Source: Falciphora oryzae (taxonomy: Eukaryota; Ascomycota; Sordariomycetes; Magnaporthales; Magnaporthaceae). Taken from it: a stretch of 64,000 nucleotides of DNA. The position numbers and the translations under genes were made by a program. The stretch covers positions 124,001-188,000 of the forward strand of contig JNVV01000068.1 in NCBI GenBank assembly GCA_000733355.1, in the 5' to 3' direction. The notes under the pieces are model-generated. The model was not told the origin of the DNA and did not search any database. It saw only the letters and a list, made by a program, of their open reading frames with translations. The first letter of the stretch is position 1, and each line of letters starts with the position of its first letter. Positions 12,671 through 23,685 of the stretch are shown in pieces.

Positions 12671-15600
12671 CTATGCCAGCGCGTCCGCCATCGACACAAT
12701 CCTGGACAAGCCCGAGTTCACCGTCGAAGAGCTCCTTGACGAGAGCGATTTGATCCAGGAGCTCAAGCAGCACAATGCCAAGCTCCTCGAGCACCTGAGG
12801 CGCCGCGAGGTCCTGGAAAAGCTACTCGACTATGCCGTCGCCCCCAAACTCGAGCCGGTCGCCGTCCCCGACAAGGACCAGGGCGAAGATGACGAGAAGG
12901 GCAAGGCTCTGACTTTTTCTTTCTCCCGCCCGAGGGCGTCGTCGCGCGCGGCCGAGGGCGGCAGCGAGGCCGACGAGGCCGAGAAGCGCCGCAACAAGTA
13001 TGCCTTCGTTGCGAGCGAGATCTTGTCCTGCGAGAACTGGTCCATCTGCGAGGCCATCATGGACGTCCAGAACCGTGACCTGCTGCGCAGCTTCTGGAGC
13101 TTCCTGCAGCGCCCGTCCCCGCTGGACCCGCTGCAGGCCAGCTACTTCACAAAGGTCAACGAGTCGCTGTTCGACAAGAAGACGCAGGAAATGATCGAGT
13201 TTCTCAAGTCGGTCGAGGGCGCCGTTCCCAACATGCTGAGACACGTCGACAGCCCCATGGTTATGGACCTGCTGCTGAAGATCATCAGTCTGGAGCGGAC
13301 GGCTAATGGCCAAGGTATTGTTGAGGTGAGTGCCTATCCGTCATGCAAGCCGAGGCTCTGTCGGTGATAAGCCGGCCCCTGTGCCGTGATCGCACCTCCG
13401 TTTGCCGCCCTAACAAGACTCTTTTGCCTCTCAGTGGCTCTACACCAAGGATGTTATGCCGTCGCTACTTTCATTCCTCGGCCCCAAACACAGCTGGGCG
13501 ACGCAAACCTCTGCTGGCGACTTCATAAAGGCCATAATCACCGTCTCTGCCAATGCGTCCCAGAACGAGCAGACGTGCATCGGACCGAACGAGCTTACGA
13601 GGCAACTTGTTTCGAGACCCTGCATCGAGCAGCTGATTGGGTACATGCTGGGCGGCGGGAACGCTCTGACGGTGGGCGTCGGCATTGTGATCGAAGTGAT
13701 CCGCAAGAACAACTCGGACTACGATCCAGACGTTGGCGTCGAAGCCAACTCGGTGCCCTCAAGCCGCGACCCGATCTACCTGGGCACCCTGCTGCGCCTG
13801 TTCGCCGAGAACGTGCCGAAATTCATGAACCTGATAATGGCTGGTCAGGGTCAGAAGCCACACCTCGAGTCTACCTTTGGCGGCAAGATCCAGCCTCTGG
13901 GATTTGACAGGTTCAAGACTTGCGAGCTTATGGCGGAGCTCCTTCACTGCAGCAACATGGGTCTGCTCAACGAGGTTGGATCCGAGGACCTGATCGCGGC
14001 TCGAGATGCCGAGCGCCAGCGACTCAGGGCCCAGGGCAGCTTGACTGCTGTCCGCGGAGAGGAGGCGCCGTCGAGCGCGGAAGATCTCACGATGAGGATC
14101 CCCGGGGCTTCGCCTGCGGACGAGGTTAGGCGCCTCGAGGTAACTAACATTTCCGACGACGACGGCTTCGAGGAGGTCATTGGCGCTGCCGAGATGGCCG
14201 AGGATACCTCACACGAGTTTGTCAAGGCTGAGGAGGAGATACAACATGCGCTCCCGACGTCGTCCTTCCTTGATAAGGACGAGGATGACTTCGTTGACGA
14301 GCCCCTGAGCTCGCCGCGACTTAATGTTTCGGACACTAAGATGGAGGATCATCAGTTCGAAGACCCGGAAATGGTGGTCGAGCCGCTGTCGCCTAAGAAG
14401 CAGGCTATGCCGGACGCGCCCCCCGCCGAGTCCACCAGCACCGCCGACCCCACAAGCGTCACAACCACGATTAAGGAAATCGAGGAGTTGGGGCTTGGCG
14501 ACGACCAGCTCGAAGGGAGCTTGGGCGTTGCGTCGGGTGGCCACGTGGAGAAGCGGTCTGCCAGTCCCGAGGCCGGCTCTTCGCCCCCATCATTCGCAAC
14601 TCATACGTCATCTGTCTCCGAGGCACAGTCCGCGATTACTCCAGAGACAGACAGCTCTTCGCAGGCTGAGATGACAGCTGCGGCTGTTGTAACGGCCTTC
14701 GAGCCCCATCCTGAGGATACGCCAGCCCCGCTCTTTTCAAGTTCTTCAAAGCAGCCCGCGGAGGCTGAAGCCAAGGTGGCACCCACGGTTGCGACATCTG
14801 CTGCTGACTCTGACAAGCTTGGGGCGGACTTCAAGGGTGATGCTATGGAGACGGATGAGCCGACCAAGGCTGTAACTGCTGAGGGCTTGAAGAGCCAAGA
14901 CAAAGAGGGTGGCGAGGCATCCGACGCTGTTCCTGCCCCGGAGACCGAGACGCAAGCAGCTTCCGAGGACAACAAGGTCACCCCTGTCGTCGGCGACTTC
15001 CTGAAGATGCAATTTGTGGAGCACCGTGTTGTGCCGACTATACTGGTAAGAGCCGTCGATGGTGTCACGGGTGTGCTCGTTGCTGACTTACGGTATCATA
15101 GTCATTCTTCTTCACGTACCCCTGGAACAACTTCCTCCACAACGTTGTGTATGACGTCGTCCAACAGGTCTTCAACGGCCCGATGGACCGAGGCTACAAC
15201 CCAACGCTGGCCATCTCGCTGTTCGAGGCGGCCGACATAACTGCGCAGATTATCAACGGTCAGCTTGCTAGCGAAGAATCCGAGGCCAAGAACAAGACGC
15301 GCATGGGCTACATGGGGCATTTGACCCTGATTGCTGAGGAGGTTGTCAAGTTCAACGAGCGCCATCCGCCCGAGCTTCTGTCTGAGACAGTGCTCGAGAA
15401 GGTCATGTCGCCCGAGTGGAGCAACTACGTCGAGGGAGCGCTGGCCGAAACGAGGGAACGTGATAACGCCATCCTGGGTGGAGTAAGGCCTGAGGTCGCT
15501 ATGAACAACCGCGCCGCTGCTCAGGGCAGTGGGCTCGCGGCTGCCGGCCTCTCGAGCCTCGGCTCCGCCCTGGGCGGATCTCATGGCTCGTCGGCGCTTG

Positions 15601-18468
15601 CAGACGCTGGTCTCAATGGAGGCCTGGATCTGCAGGAGAACGGCGGAATGGCCCAGTTCGCCATCAGCTCGGGCACGGTGGGGGGCACGTCAGGCTTCGG
15701 CAGCTCGAGCGACGAGGACGAGGATGAGGAGAATGACGAAGACGTTAACAACGAGGTTAGTCACCCCTTCCACAGCGGTCAGACGAACGCCCCTATCTCC
15801 TTTAGTAGAGGTCATTTTGTATGCTCTTCGAGTTTTTATCGGTACATTGGGGCGGAGCAGGGTGGGGAGGATTCAGTCGCGTCCCATGAGTCTCGCGCGT
15901 GGCTGCGGGGTTTGAGTGGATCTCGCAGTCAGCTCAGCGATGATATGTTTGTGGGTTCCGACGAGGACGAAGATATGGAGGATGTGGATGGCGACAAGTA
16001 TGTCGCGCATTACTACAAGGGTCAGTGGCTCTCTCTACCACAGTCCAAGGTCGGGGACACGCCGGCGATGGAGCAGGCACTGGCGCGCATGGATCTAGGC
16101 CGCCCGCTCCTTAGAAGAGGGCTCAGCGCGCAATTTCAGCGTGTTTGTGGCGGTGGTGGACCATGCGAGGACCACGAGGACTCGGCCGACGGCAGCACTA
16201 CCCTCGCCGGCATGAGCGAGATCGGTCCCGTCGATTGCCAATCTGGACTGGACTTGGATCGAGACGACGGCACGAATGCCCTGCACACCGCCGGTTGCGG
16301 GTGCGACGATCAGGACATCGGCCACGACGAGCCGGACTTTGCCAGCGTTGGTCGGTGCGGTCAAGAGCATGTTCCTGCCAAGGATCATCTGCAGGCCCGC
16401 GTGGCCAGCGGTGATGGCCCCAAGCTGCTTCCGCTTCTTCCCAACGGCATGCCGAAGCGTGCTGCTCGCAGCCCCTTTGCTAGGGCTCGATCAATAGGAC
16501 GTTCCTTCTTCGCCTTGGATTCCATCGACGATCAGGACACCGACCACACTTTCCACGCGGATGGGGAGAAATAGAGCTAACGCTAGACAGGGCTGGGGTG
16601 GTCCGTAGGTTTCATCGGGGACAAGCGTGGCGTGGCAGGGAAGGCGGTTCGACTTGACAAGGCGTTTTGGGATGGGCCGGAACCTATGAGGTTTTGTACT
16701 GTGATTATGGAGTATGGTTGGAGTATTGTATGACGAAAGAGTCGGAATCAGCTCATTGTTTGTGTCAGGGGCAGCGTGGCCGCAGAGGACCCAGCGTGAG
16801 ATCCGAGGAACGACAGGAGAGGGGTGGCCGATACCAGGCTGGCCCGCCAGGCTTGGATCGGACGTCCCGCCCCTTCTCCTTCCTCCCGTGTCTCCCTTTG
16901 TCATCCGGTGGTGGGATATCGGAGTGCTGTGGCCGTGTTTCCGTGTTGCCGTGCAGCGAGGCGGTGTGCACGTGCAAACAGCGGCAGTTCAGTGTTGTTC
17001 GGTGTGGTTGGCTAGCGGCGGCATGGATCCATCGTCCCTGGAACGACCCCGACGCAGCGACCCGAAGTCTCGACCCGACGAATCCGCCCGAACTGGTCCC
17101 CCGGCCGCCCGATTTCCCTGGCCATGGCAACCCCGGGATTCGCTGTTGTTATTATTGTGTTTTCTCTGTTCTAATGCGGCGCGAGGCTCGCAAGGCGACC
17201 TTACTGTGGGACGAGTGTCCCTGCGAATTTCTCTGTTTCTGTTCCGCCACTTCAGGACTAACGACGGCCGAGGATTCCTACAAAGTATTTCTAACTAACG
17301 TGAATGTCGCGTTCAGTTCCGAGCGTACACAGACCCGTTGAACTCGTCTACATCGTTGAATCCGCCATCCGTACCGCCTCCACCACCTCCGCCGCCGCCG
17401 CTGAACATACCTCCGTCGCGTGCGCGCCTCCAGCTCGCCGCACGCCTGGCGATGAACAAACGGAACACAACAGGCACGGCTGCTGATTCGAGTACGGCCG
17501 AGGGCGCTAGCTCTCAAGAAAACGGCACGGTGCCATTCGCATCAGGGAGCCGGCCGAGTTTTGACGGTAGTGTCGACCCGGACAGCCCCGAATCGGCCCA
17601 GCTTCAGCCAGCCGCGCCGCTTGCGGAGAGGCTGCGTGATCCATTTGCGGACGACATTGACGACGACGATGAGGATGATTTGATCCCTGGAGGCGGATCG
17701 GATGGAGCGGAAGGCGACAAGGCTACGGGCTCGGGCTCACGTTGGAACCGCGGCAACTGGTGGCGCGGGGTGGTGCGGAGCAAGCGGCCAGGCGAAGGCG
17801 ACAGCACGAACGAGCGCTTCGGGGACGGTAGGGACGACGACAGCGACGACGATGACGACAACGACGACGACGAGGAGTTTGGCGACTTCGCCATGCCCGA
17901 GGTCACGGATCCGCCGGTGCGCGCGTCGGACGGTCCCGTGGGCGCCCTCTTCGATCATGAGCGGGAGAAGGTGCTGCTCAAGCCGCTGCCCGTGCACCCG
18001 CCACACTCATCTGGGGGCAAGTTTGGCAGCCTCTGGCCGTTTGACGGGCTCGGATTTGGGTCGACCGGGTCGGGATCTTCGGCCGTGGGCTTGGTCGCCG
18101 GCCTCAAGAGTGGCGGCGGCGTCGCCACGGCCCAGGCTGGCGCCGCTGCGGGCGCGCCGCTGGCGCCTCCCAAGGACGATGAAGCCGAGGGCAGGCTCAG
18201 CGCCGCCTCCCCTGCCACAGCGAGCCCCGTCTCGCCCTTGTCCATGCCCGGCAACAAGATGGCTACTATCGACACCACGGTCGCGGCGGCGCAGGGCGGG
18301 CCGCCTCCTGCAAAGACCGAGGCGGAGGCATCGACAGCTGCGGCTGCGGCTCCTGCCGACGACGAGCCAGTCATTGTGGACGAGGACGGCAAGAGGGTGT
18401 CGAGGGCGAAGGAGGCCAAGAGGCGCACGAGCATCGAGGATCCAGAGGATGAGGAGGTCGTCGTCTGA
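12651..18468 (+). CDS. SIT4 phosphatase-associated (SAPS) family protein
   Basis: The start is in a near-perfect context (GCCACCATG). Exons 12651-13325, 13435-15045, 15102-15755 and 17317-18468 give 1,363 residues. The N-terminal half is the SAPS helical repeat region, opening MFWRFG and containing ILDKPEFTVEELLDE and the LLRLFAENVPKFM and HCSNMGLLNE segments. A long acidic, Ser-rich linker follows, then a second SAPS block (residues about 763-930) with FFTYPWNNFLHN and TRMGYMGHL. The C-terminal exon carries a proline run, LNIPPSRARLQLAARLA, acidic runs and the terminal AKRRTSIEDPEDE. Yeast SAP155/185/190 bind the PP2A-like phosphatase Sit4 and act in G1 progression, TOR and ion signalling; a similar regulatory-subunit role is inferred. 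The first two introns are ordinary (109 and 56 nt). The third is exceptionally long and partly open, so the model between 15756 and 17316 is the uncertain part. Confidence 0.88.
15756..17316 (+). other. 1,561-bp putative intron of the SAPS gene
   Basis: The donor is GAG|GTTAGT and the acceptor is preceded by TTTCTAACTAAC and ends GTTCAG, both good fungal signals. Splicing joins ...DVNNE to FRAYTDPLN in frame, which matches my memory of SAPS homologues. The sense frame stays open from the donor to a stop at 16574 (272 codons) and includes an acidic stretch resembling the neighbouring exon (SDDMFVGSDEDEDMEDVDGD, about 15934-15993). The interval may therefore hide an additional exon, an alternative C terminus, or an inserted or decayed sequence. 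The remainder, 16575-17300, shows nothing recognisable. Confidence 0.55.
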
Positions 18469-19932
18469 GCTGAGATTCGCCCGCCTTGAGTTTTTTGTTA
18501 GGAGTTGATGCCCCAGGGCGCGACGAGAACCCGGGGCGGTCGTGATTACAGTATGCCCGCCTGCCCTCCCAGCCATGTTTGCACTCGCCATCACCATCCC
18601 CCGCCGTCCGCTCGCATTTCTTCTGACGCTTCTTCTCGTTGTTCTCCACAGGCTGCCCTTTCGTCCCTTATCGATTTGGTAGGTATAGATAGAAACTAGA
18701 ATTATGGGCACTGCGTGCGGGGATGAAGGAATACGGGGTCAGGAGTAATGCATGGGCCAAACCAGGTAAATTGGTGATGGATGGAGGAATAGGTATGGAT
18801 GGAACGCACATAAAGGTAACCTAAGAAATCCTTTTTATCTAAGGCCGCTCGGGATACATGGAATGGAACGGGATTCAATGGGACGCGACTGTTTTGTAGG
18901 TTTGCGAAGGTAGGTAGGCAGGGTTGGTAGGTGGCCGTGTCCCGCCTCTCTCTCCTCACCTTAGTTTCGTTGGACGGTTTGGTGTCTTTGTGTATTACTT
19001 GTCCGGTTCATTTTGTACGATAACTTGCGTTTGACTGCTTCTCCTTGACTTCATATCGTTGTTTTCCCACGCGCTTCTCTGAGGGTGCGCGGGGACCAGG
19101 CGGCCGGCTGCAGTGGCCCTACTTGGCCTATACCGACGGATGATGGCGCTGCGCTGGACCCCGTGCTTCAACAGGAGAGACTATCTCGGCAGGACCAGTG
19201 ACACCCCTGGGCGTGTGTCCCAGAGACGCACCCCCATCGGAGCCCCGCGCGCGACAGCCCGCCGAGCTCCCCCTTTTCGCGGGTAGCGGTTCAGCATGGG
19301 GTGATCGCACAGATTCTATTTCCAACATTACTGCTAACAATTGACCCATTATAGTATGAAATCAGGGATCGCAGAAAAATTCAAATGTTCTTTTCGGCTG
19401 GGCCAAGGGGTGGTATCACTGCTCAGAAGGAGCCTGGGCTGCGCGAGTTGGGCCAGCTGCGAAACTGCTGGCGTGGAATTGACAGATTCTCTCCATAAAA
19501 GCGCCCGCTTCCCCAACTCGTTTCTCAAAGGCGGTTCTGTGCGCATCATGCCCGCTAACGCCAGTACGCTGACATACGCTGCTCGGCGTCCATATCCATG
19601 CGGTATGTTCCCATCTGGGCCTTTTCCTACTACTCGCTAGTCTAGTGGTCTAAGAATGCACCTAGAACTCCTGTTTCCTTCTACGCTGTGTCATGCCTGG
19701 CCTTCTATCCTTCCCTTGCGCCATTGACCACTCGAGACCCGGCCCAGAGCTGGTGTTCTCCATCACAAAACCCTTCCAAAAAAAAAAAAAAAAAAAAAAA
19801 AAGAACAATAGGTGTTGGAGAAAATGCCAAAGCATCAACATCTCACAAAAAGCCAACCATTCACGCTCTCCTGCTTGCTCTATCCGTGCGTCGTGCCAAG
19901 CCGCCGGCTCAGAAGTCCCCAGCGAATCGACA
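18469..19932. other. intergenic region
   Basis: About 1.46 kb between the ends of the converging SAPS and 19933 genes. It must contain both 3' ends. The only notable structure is a 25-nt poly(A) tract at 19778-19802. No credible gene seen. Confidence 0.6.
19778..19802 (+). repeat. 25-nt poly(A) tract
   Basis: Uninterrupted run of 25 A, ending 130 bp beyond the stop codon of the 19933 gene. On the minus strand it is a T tract downstream of that gene. Confidence 0.95.
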
Positions 19933-20685
19933 TCACTGAACCGTCGGCGTACAGACCGGAGCGTCGCAGCGGAACTTGAACGGCTTGCTGGCCGTCTGCT
20001 CCGTCATCTGTGGCGCGGGCGTCGCGGTGCTGTTGCTTCCTCCAGAACGGCCCGAGGCCTTGGCGCGGAGGTCGGCGGCCGCCATTGAAAGGAGGCGCCG
20101 GGTGAGACTTTGGGCGTCGTCGTCGTCGTCGTCGTTGTCGTTGCCGCCGTCGCTATCATCATCTCTAGCCGAGGCCGTCGGAGTCACGGGGCCTATAGCC
20201 GGCTTTGCGGCACACTCGACCGCCTCCTCCGGCCCAGGGGAGCTCAAGGGCGATGAACCGCCTGGGCTGGTAGAGTATCTGGTGTATGAGAGCTCGGGAA
20301 GGCCGGAAGCCTCGTCGAGGGATAGGTTTCCGAAGAGGGGTGGTTGCTCTCCGCAAAGGATCGATCGTTCTCCGAACAGGCGCTGCAGTGAGTCGTGCCG
20401 GTGACGTTGGGCCATCTGGCGGTTGGTCGAAGCGAGTCCATCTTTCTTGGGCTCCCAGATGGAGAGGCTCTTCTGGGAAGTCATGGGGCCTGCGTCAATA
20501 CCCAGGGAGGGCTTGGCGGGCCAGAGTTTCTTGACGCCCTCCCACCGCGCCAGCGCTTCTTTCGAGAGTCGAGAGCGGCCCGGAATCTGGGCCGGGCTTT
20601 GGAATGCGGCCCAGTCCCAGAGGATGGAATAGCAACTCGTCTTTATGGCTGGTCCGGATCTCGAGACCAGCTCCTCGGACGCCAT
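19933..20685 (-). CDS. hypothetical 250-aa protein
   Basis: A single-exon frame of 250 codons. The start at 20685 has a strong context (GACACCATGG) and is preferred to an in-frame ATG at 20742. Residues 1-60 look ordered and contain a Trp-rich segment (SILWDWAAF) followed by WEGVKKLWPAKPSLGID. The middle has FGNLSLDEASGLPEL, and a run of Asp (about residues 185-195) precedes RRLLSMAAADLRAKASGR. The tail is basic/polar with two cysteines. There is no signal peptide or membrane helix. Codon use is GC3-rich like neighbouring genes, and the minus strand reads as protein much better than the plus strand. I do not recognise it. A nuclear or regulatory role would be a guess. Confidence 0.5.
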   Translation of the reverse strand: MASEELVSRSGPAIKTSCYSILWDWAAFQSPAQIPGRSRLSKEALARWEGVKKLWPAKPSLGIDAGPMTSQKSLSIWEPKKDGLASTNRQMAQRHRHDSLQRLFGERSILCGEQPPLFGNLSLDEASGLPELSYTRYSTSPGGSSPLSSPGPEEAVECAAKPAIGPVTPTASARDDDSDGGNDNDDDDDDAQSLTRRLLSMAAADLRAKASGRSGGSNSTATPAPQMTEQTASKPFKFRCDAPVCTPTVQ

Positions 20686-22322
20686 GGTGTCTTCGGGCTC
20701 TGGGTCCTGGAGGACGGGAACGGGAGTCGAGAGTGATAGCAAGGCCGAGGAGAGGCGAAGGCTGCCGTCGTAGGTGCCTCCTGCAACGTTGGCGATGGAG
20801 ATAGCTATGATGTAGCTGAGGCTGGTGAGGTGTAAGCGAATGAATAAAATTGACCAGTGTCAAGTTTGGATGGTGGACAAGCTACGATAATTTTTGTGGA
20901 CGGCTTGAGCACAAAGACTTGGTGGCCGCCCCTTTGTTCTTGCCAACAAACGATAGCCTGACGCGTCCGCCATTTGTTGACCTTTCAGCTCTTCATCCTG
21001 CCGTCAGACTACCACCTACCCAAGACTGGAAAGGCGGGAGGGATGAGCTGCTGGAAACCGTAGTCACCTCTCCGGCAAGTGATACCCGACAGGATAGAGG
21101 CCATTCTCGGTAGTATGTTTGTATATATTGCTCTTTCCTTAATCCCGCGCTTGGATGATGACAAGATCGCAAGAACATAGAACATTCCATTGACTTTTTG
21201 AGGAGAGCGCAACCTCACTTTTGTGTTACGCAGACATCCATCAACTGTTTGAATGGACAAACCAGGTCACAGAGTGCAGCTAAAGGATCTAAATACTTTT
21301 AGGGGCTACCGTCGGCCCCTGGGTGCCTACCTACCAACCTATATGTATAAGTTCGATATTGGCCTCAAAGGTGCAATCCTTGCCACGCGAGTTGGTTGTG
21401 CTTGGGCCAGGACCGTCAACGACCGAGAGGCATTTATGCGCCAAGATGCGACGAAAGCAAATAGATCATGTCCGTGGCATTGCATCTTGGAGGACAGTGT
21501 TTTGTCTGGGCGGCTCCTGATGATGGATACGAAGGAGAAGAGGTCGTTGAAATCTGCAGCAGAGGTAGGCATTTTATCATCAATCAGCAAATCTCGTCAA
21601 GACCTTTCTTGCTGTTCGGTGTACCGATTTGGCGGGAATGGAGCACAAGCACGCACCAGACGTTCGGTCGTGGAGCGGCGTCCCACTGTAAACCCCTACC
21701 CCAGCACGATCCGAGGTAAGCACATGAAGGCTGCCCACCCAAGGATCTTCCCTTGATTCTCCTCGGATGGAGCTCCCCTCCCATGCTCTCTCCATGACAC
21801 CACTCAATGCCACGTACGTTTCCGGCTCGACGGAACAGCAAGTTGCCAGGTTCCTATCTCGCAGTGTTTCTGCACTTTCCAAGTGCCGAAACACACCCCA
21901 GATTCGCCATCGGGCCCGGGTAAATTAATTATCGCTTTGCATTTCGGCGGCTTGGTGGCCGGCAAGATACCGAGCCCGCACGCAGGTCCCTCAAACAAGG
22001 CGTCTTCTTCCGCGCGTCCCCACGATGATTTGCAGGGCCATATATGGGGCCCTGGCCCTGTTCTATGTTTCCATCTATCTCAAGGTGAGCTTCCCTTCCG
22101 GCTGCTACTCGTTGAGCTCCCCCAGATCCCGCCGTCTCGCCACTGGTCTTACTGCTGGTGGGAAGTTCTATGGCCTAGCCGACTGACAAGCAACACATAG
22201 CTGGTCTACGCAACCCGACCGCAGCCACGAATCCGCACATAGTCGGCCCGCTATCAGAGCCCGATCACCGGCGTCCGCGCACGTCATACCGCTAAGAAAG
22301 ACATCCACAATCGAGAGCCGCA
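20686..22322. other. intergenic region between divergent genes
   Basis: About 1.6 kb separate the divergent 20685 (minus) and 22323 (plus) starts. A short methionine-initiated frame at 22026 followed by a GTGAGC donor could be an upstream leader or uORF of the hydrolase, but no splice joins it in frame to the hydrolase. No other structure seen. Confidence 0.5.
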
Positions 22323-23685
22323 ATGAGAAAGAGGCCACAGGAACCCGACGCCCAGGGGGGGTCGGATGCGGCCGCCCGGGCGAGTGTGCGCACAAACATG
22401 GAAACCCCGTCGCTACTCCAGAGGATGGCCTACGCCTCTTGGATGTATACCACGCAAAGCATCATCTCGAGTTTCGTGTGGTTCCATGAGTGGAAAGAGT
22501 GGTACTCTCCGCCAGATGGCCGCCCGGATATTGTCAAGGCCTACGACTGTCGCCCTTACCTCCCCGTCCGGTAAGCTCTACCTACCCTCCCGGGCGACGA
22601 CCTGAAGCATGTGTAGCTGGCAGGCAGGCAGACGAGACCGCCCATACTGACCTGGCATGCGAGTCTTCAGCTTCTTCTTCCCCGCCTCTCACGACCTGTC
22701 TTCCCCGACCCCGCTTCCGACCCTTATCACGATCCATGGTGGCGGCTTCTGCATCGGCACGGCACGCGACGCGGACGAGTGGAACCGCGACTTCGCCAAC
22801 AAGCACAAAGTCCTCGTCATCTCGCTGTCTTACTCCAAGGCGCCCGCCTCTCCATTCCCCGGAGCGCTGCACGATCTCGAGGCCGTGTACGGCGCCGTCA
22901 TGGCCGACGAGTCCCTTCCCATCGCGCGCGCGGGCAGCACGACGGGCGGCGCCGACGGGCGCGCGCGCATCGCGATTCTGGGCTGGTCTGCGGGCGGCAA
23001 CCTCGCCCTGTCGCTGTCGCAGCTGCCCAGCGTGCGGAACTCGCCCCGCGGCGCGCCCTCGGCCGCCGTCACCGTCTACGGCGCGCTCGACCTGGCCACC
23101 CCGCCCGCGGCCAAGACAAAGTCACGCGTCTACAAGGTTAAGCTGCCGCCGCCGCGCAACCAGTGGGCCGACTCGCTGATCCAGCTCGCGCCCGTCTTCG
23201 ACTGGAGCTACGTCCCCTACGACCAGGACCTGCGCGACCCGCTCCTCAGCCCCGCCTTTGCGCCCGAGGCCGCCCTCCCGCCGTACGTGTGCGTCGTGGC
23301 CTGCGAGCTCGACATGCTCGCGCACGAGTCGTGGCGGCTCGCCGTCCGCCTGGCCAACGAGCGCTTCGACGTCGGCAGGGACCTGCCGGACGCCTTCGCC
23401 AAGAACAACATGTCCCTGACCTTTGCGGGCCGCCGCGCGCCCAGCCGGCGCAGGGGCGAGCTGGACGAGGAGGCGGGCGGGGACGAGCGGTTCGGTTTCG
23501 AGGACGACGGGGACGGCAAGGGCGTCAAGTGGATGCTGGTGCCTGACGTGCTGCACGGGTTCGACTGCAAATCGATGCGGGAGATGATGGGCGGCGAAGA
23601 GGCCATCAAGGACGCCGAGATGAAGACGGTCCACGAGATTGACAGGATAGGGAGGTGGTTGCGGGAGAAGGCTTGGAAGACCTGA
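22323..23685 (+). CDS. alpha/beta hydrolase, HSL/GDXG-type lipase/esterase
   Basis: Exons 22323-22570 and 22671-23685 (100-nt intron, GTAAGC...CTTCAG, splitting an Arg codon) encode 420 residues. The hormone-sensitive-lipase signature is complete: oxyanion motif HGGGF (residues 105-109), nucleophile Ser189 in GWSAGG, Asp297 in CELDMLAHES and His378 in LHGFD. The N-terminal segment with METPSLLQRMAYASWMY (from residue 26) is a plausible cap or membrane-associating region. No classical signal peptide, so probably intracellular. It should hydrolyse a carboxylic ester or lactone whose identity cannot be read. A polar insertion rich in Arg, Asp and Gly (residues about 340-365) lies between the Asp and His of the triad. 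An alternative start is Met26 at 22398. Confidence 0.87.

Noticed and set aside
15147..16574. SAPS gene ending at the stop at 16574 with a separate gene beginning near 17338
   Set aside because: The 17317 exon begins with FRAYTDPLN and carries the SAPS C-terminal signature (LNIPPSRARLQLAARLA to RRTSIEDPEDE), and has a branch site and acceptor but no ATG at its start. It is kept as an alternative isoform possibility only.
22026..22200. Upstream exon encoding an N-terminal membrane anchor for the hydrolase
   Set aside because: The short hydrophobic frame followed by GTGAGC looks inviting, but every downstream acceptor checked leads to a stop or the wrong frame before the hydrolase start.
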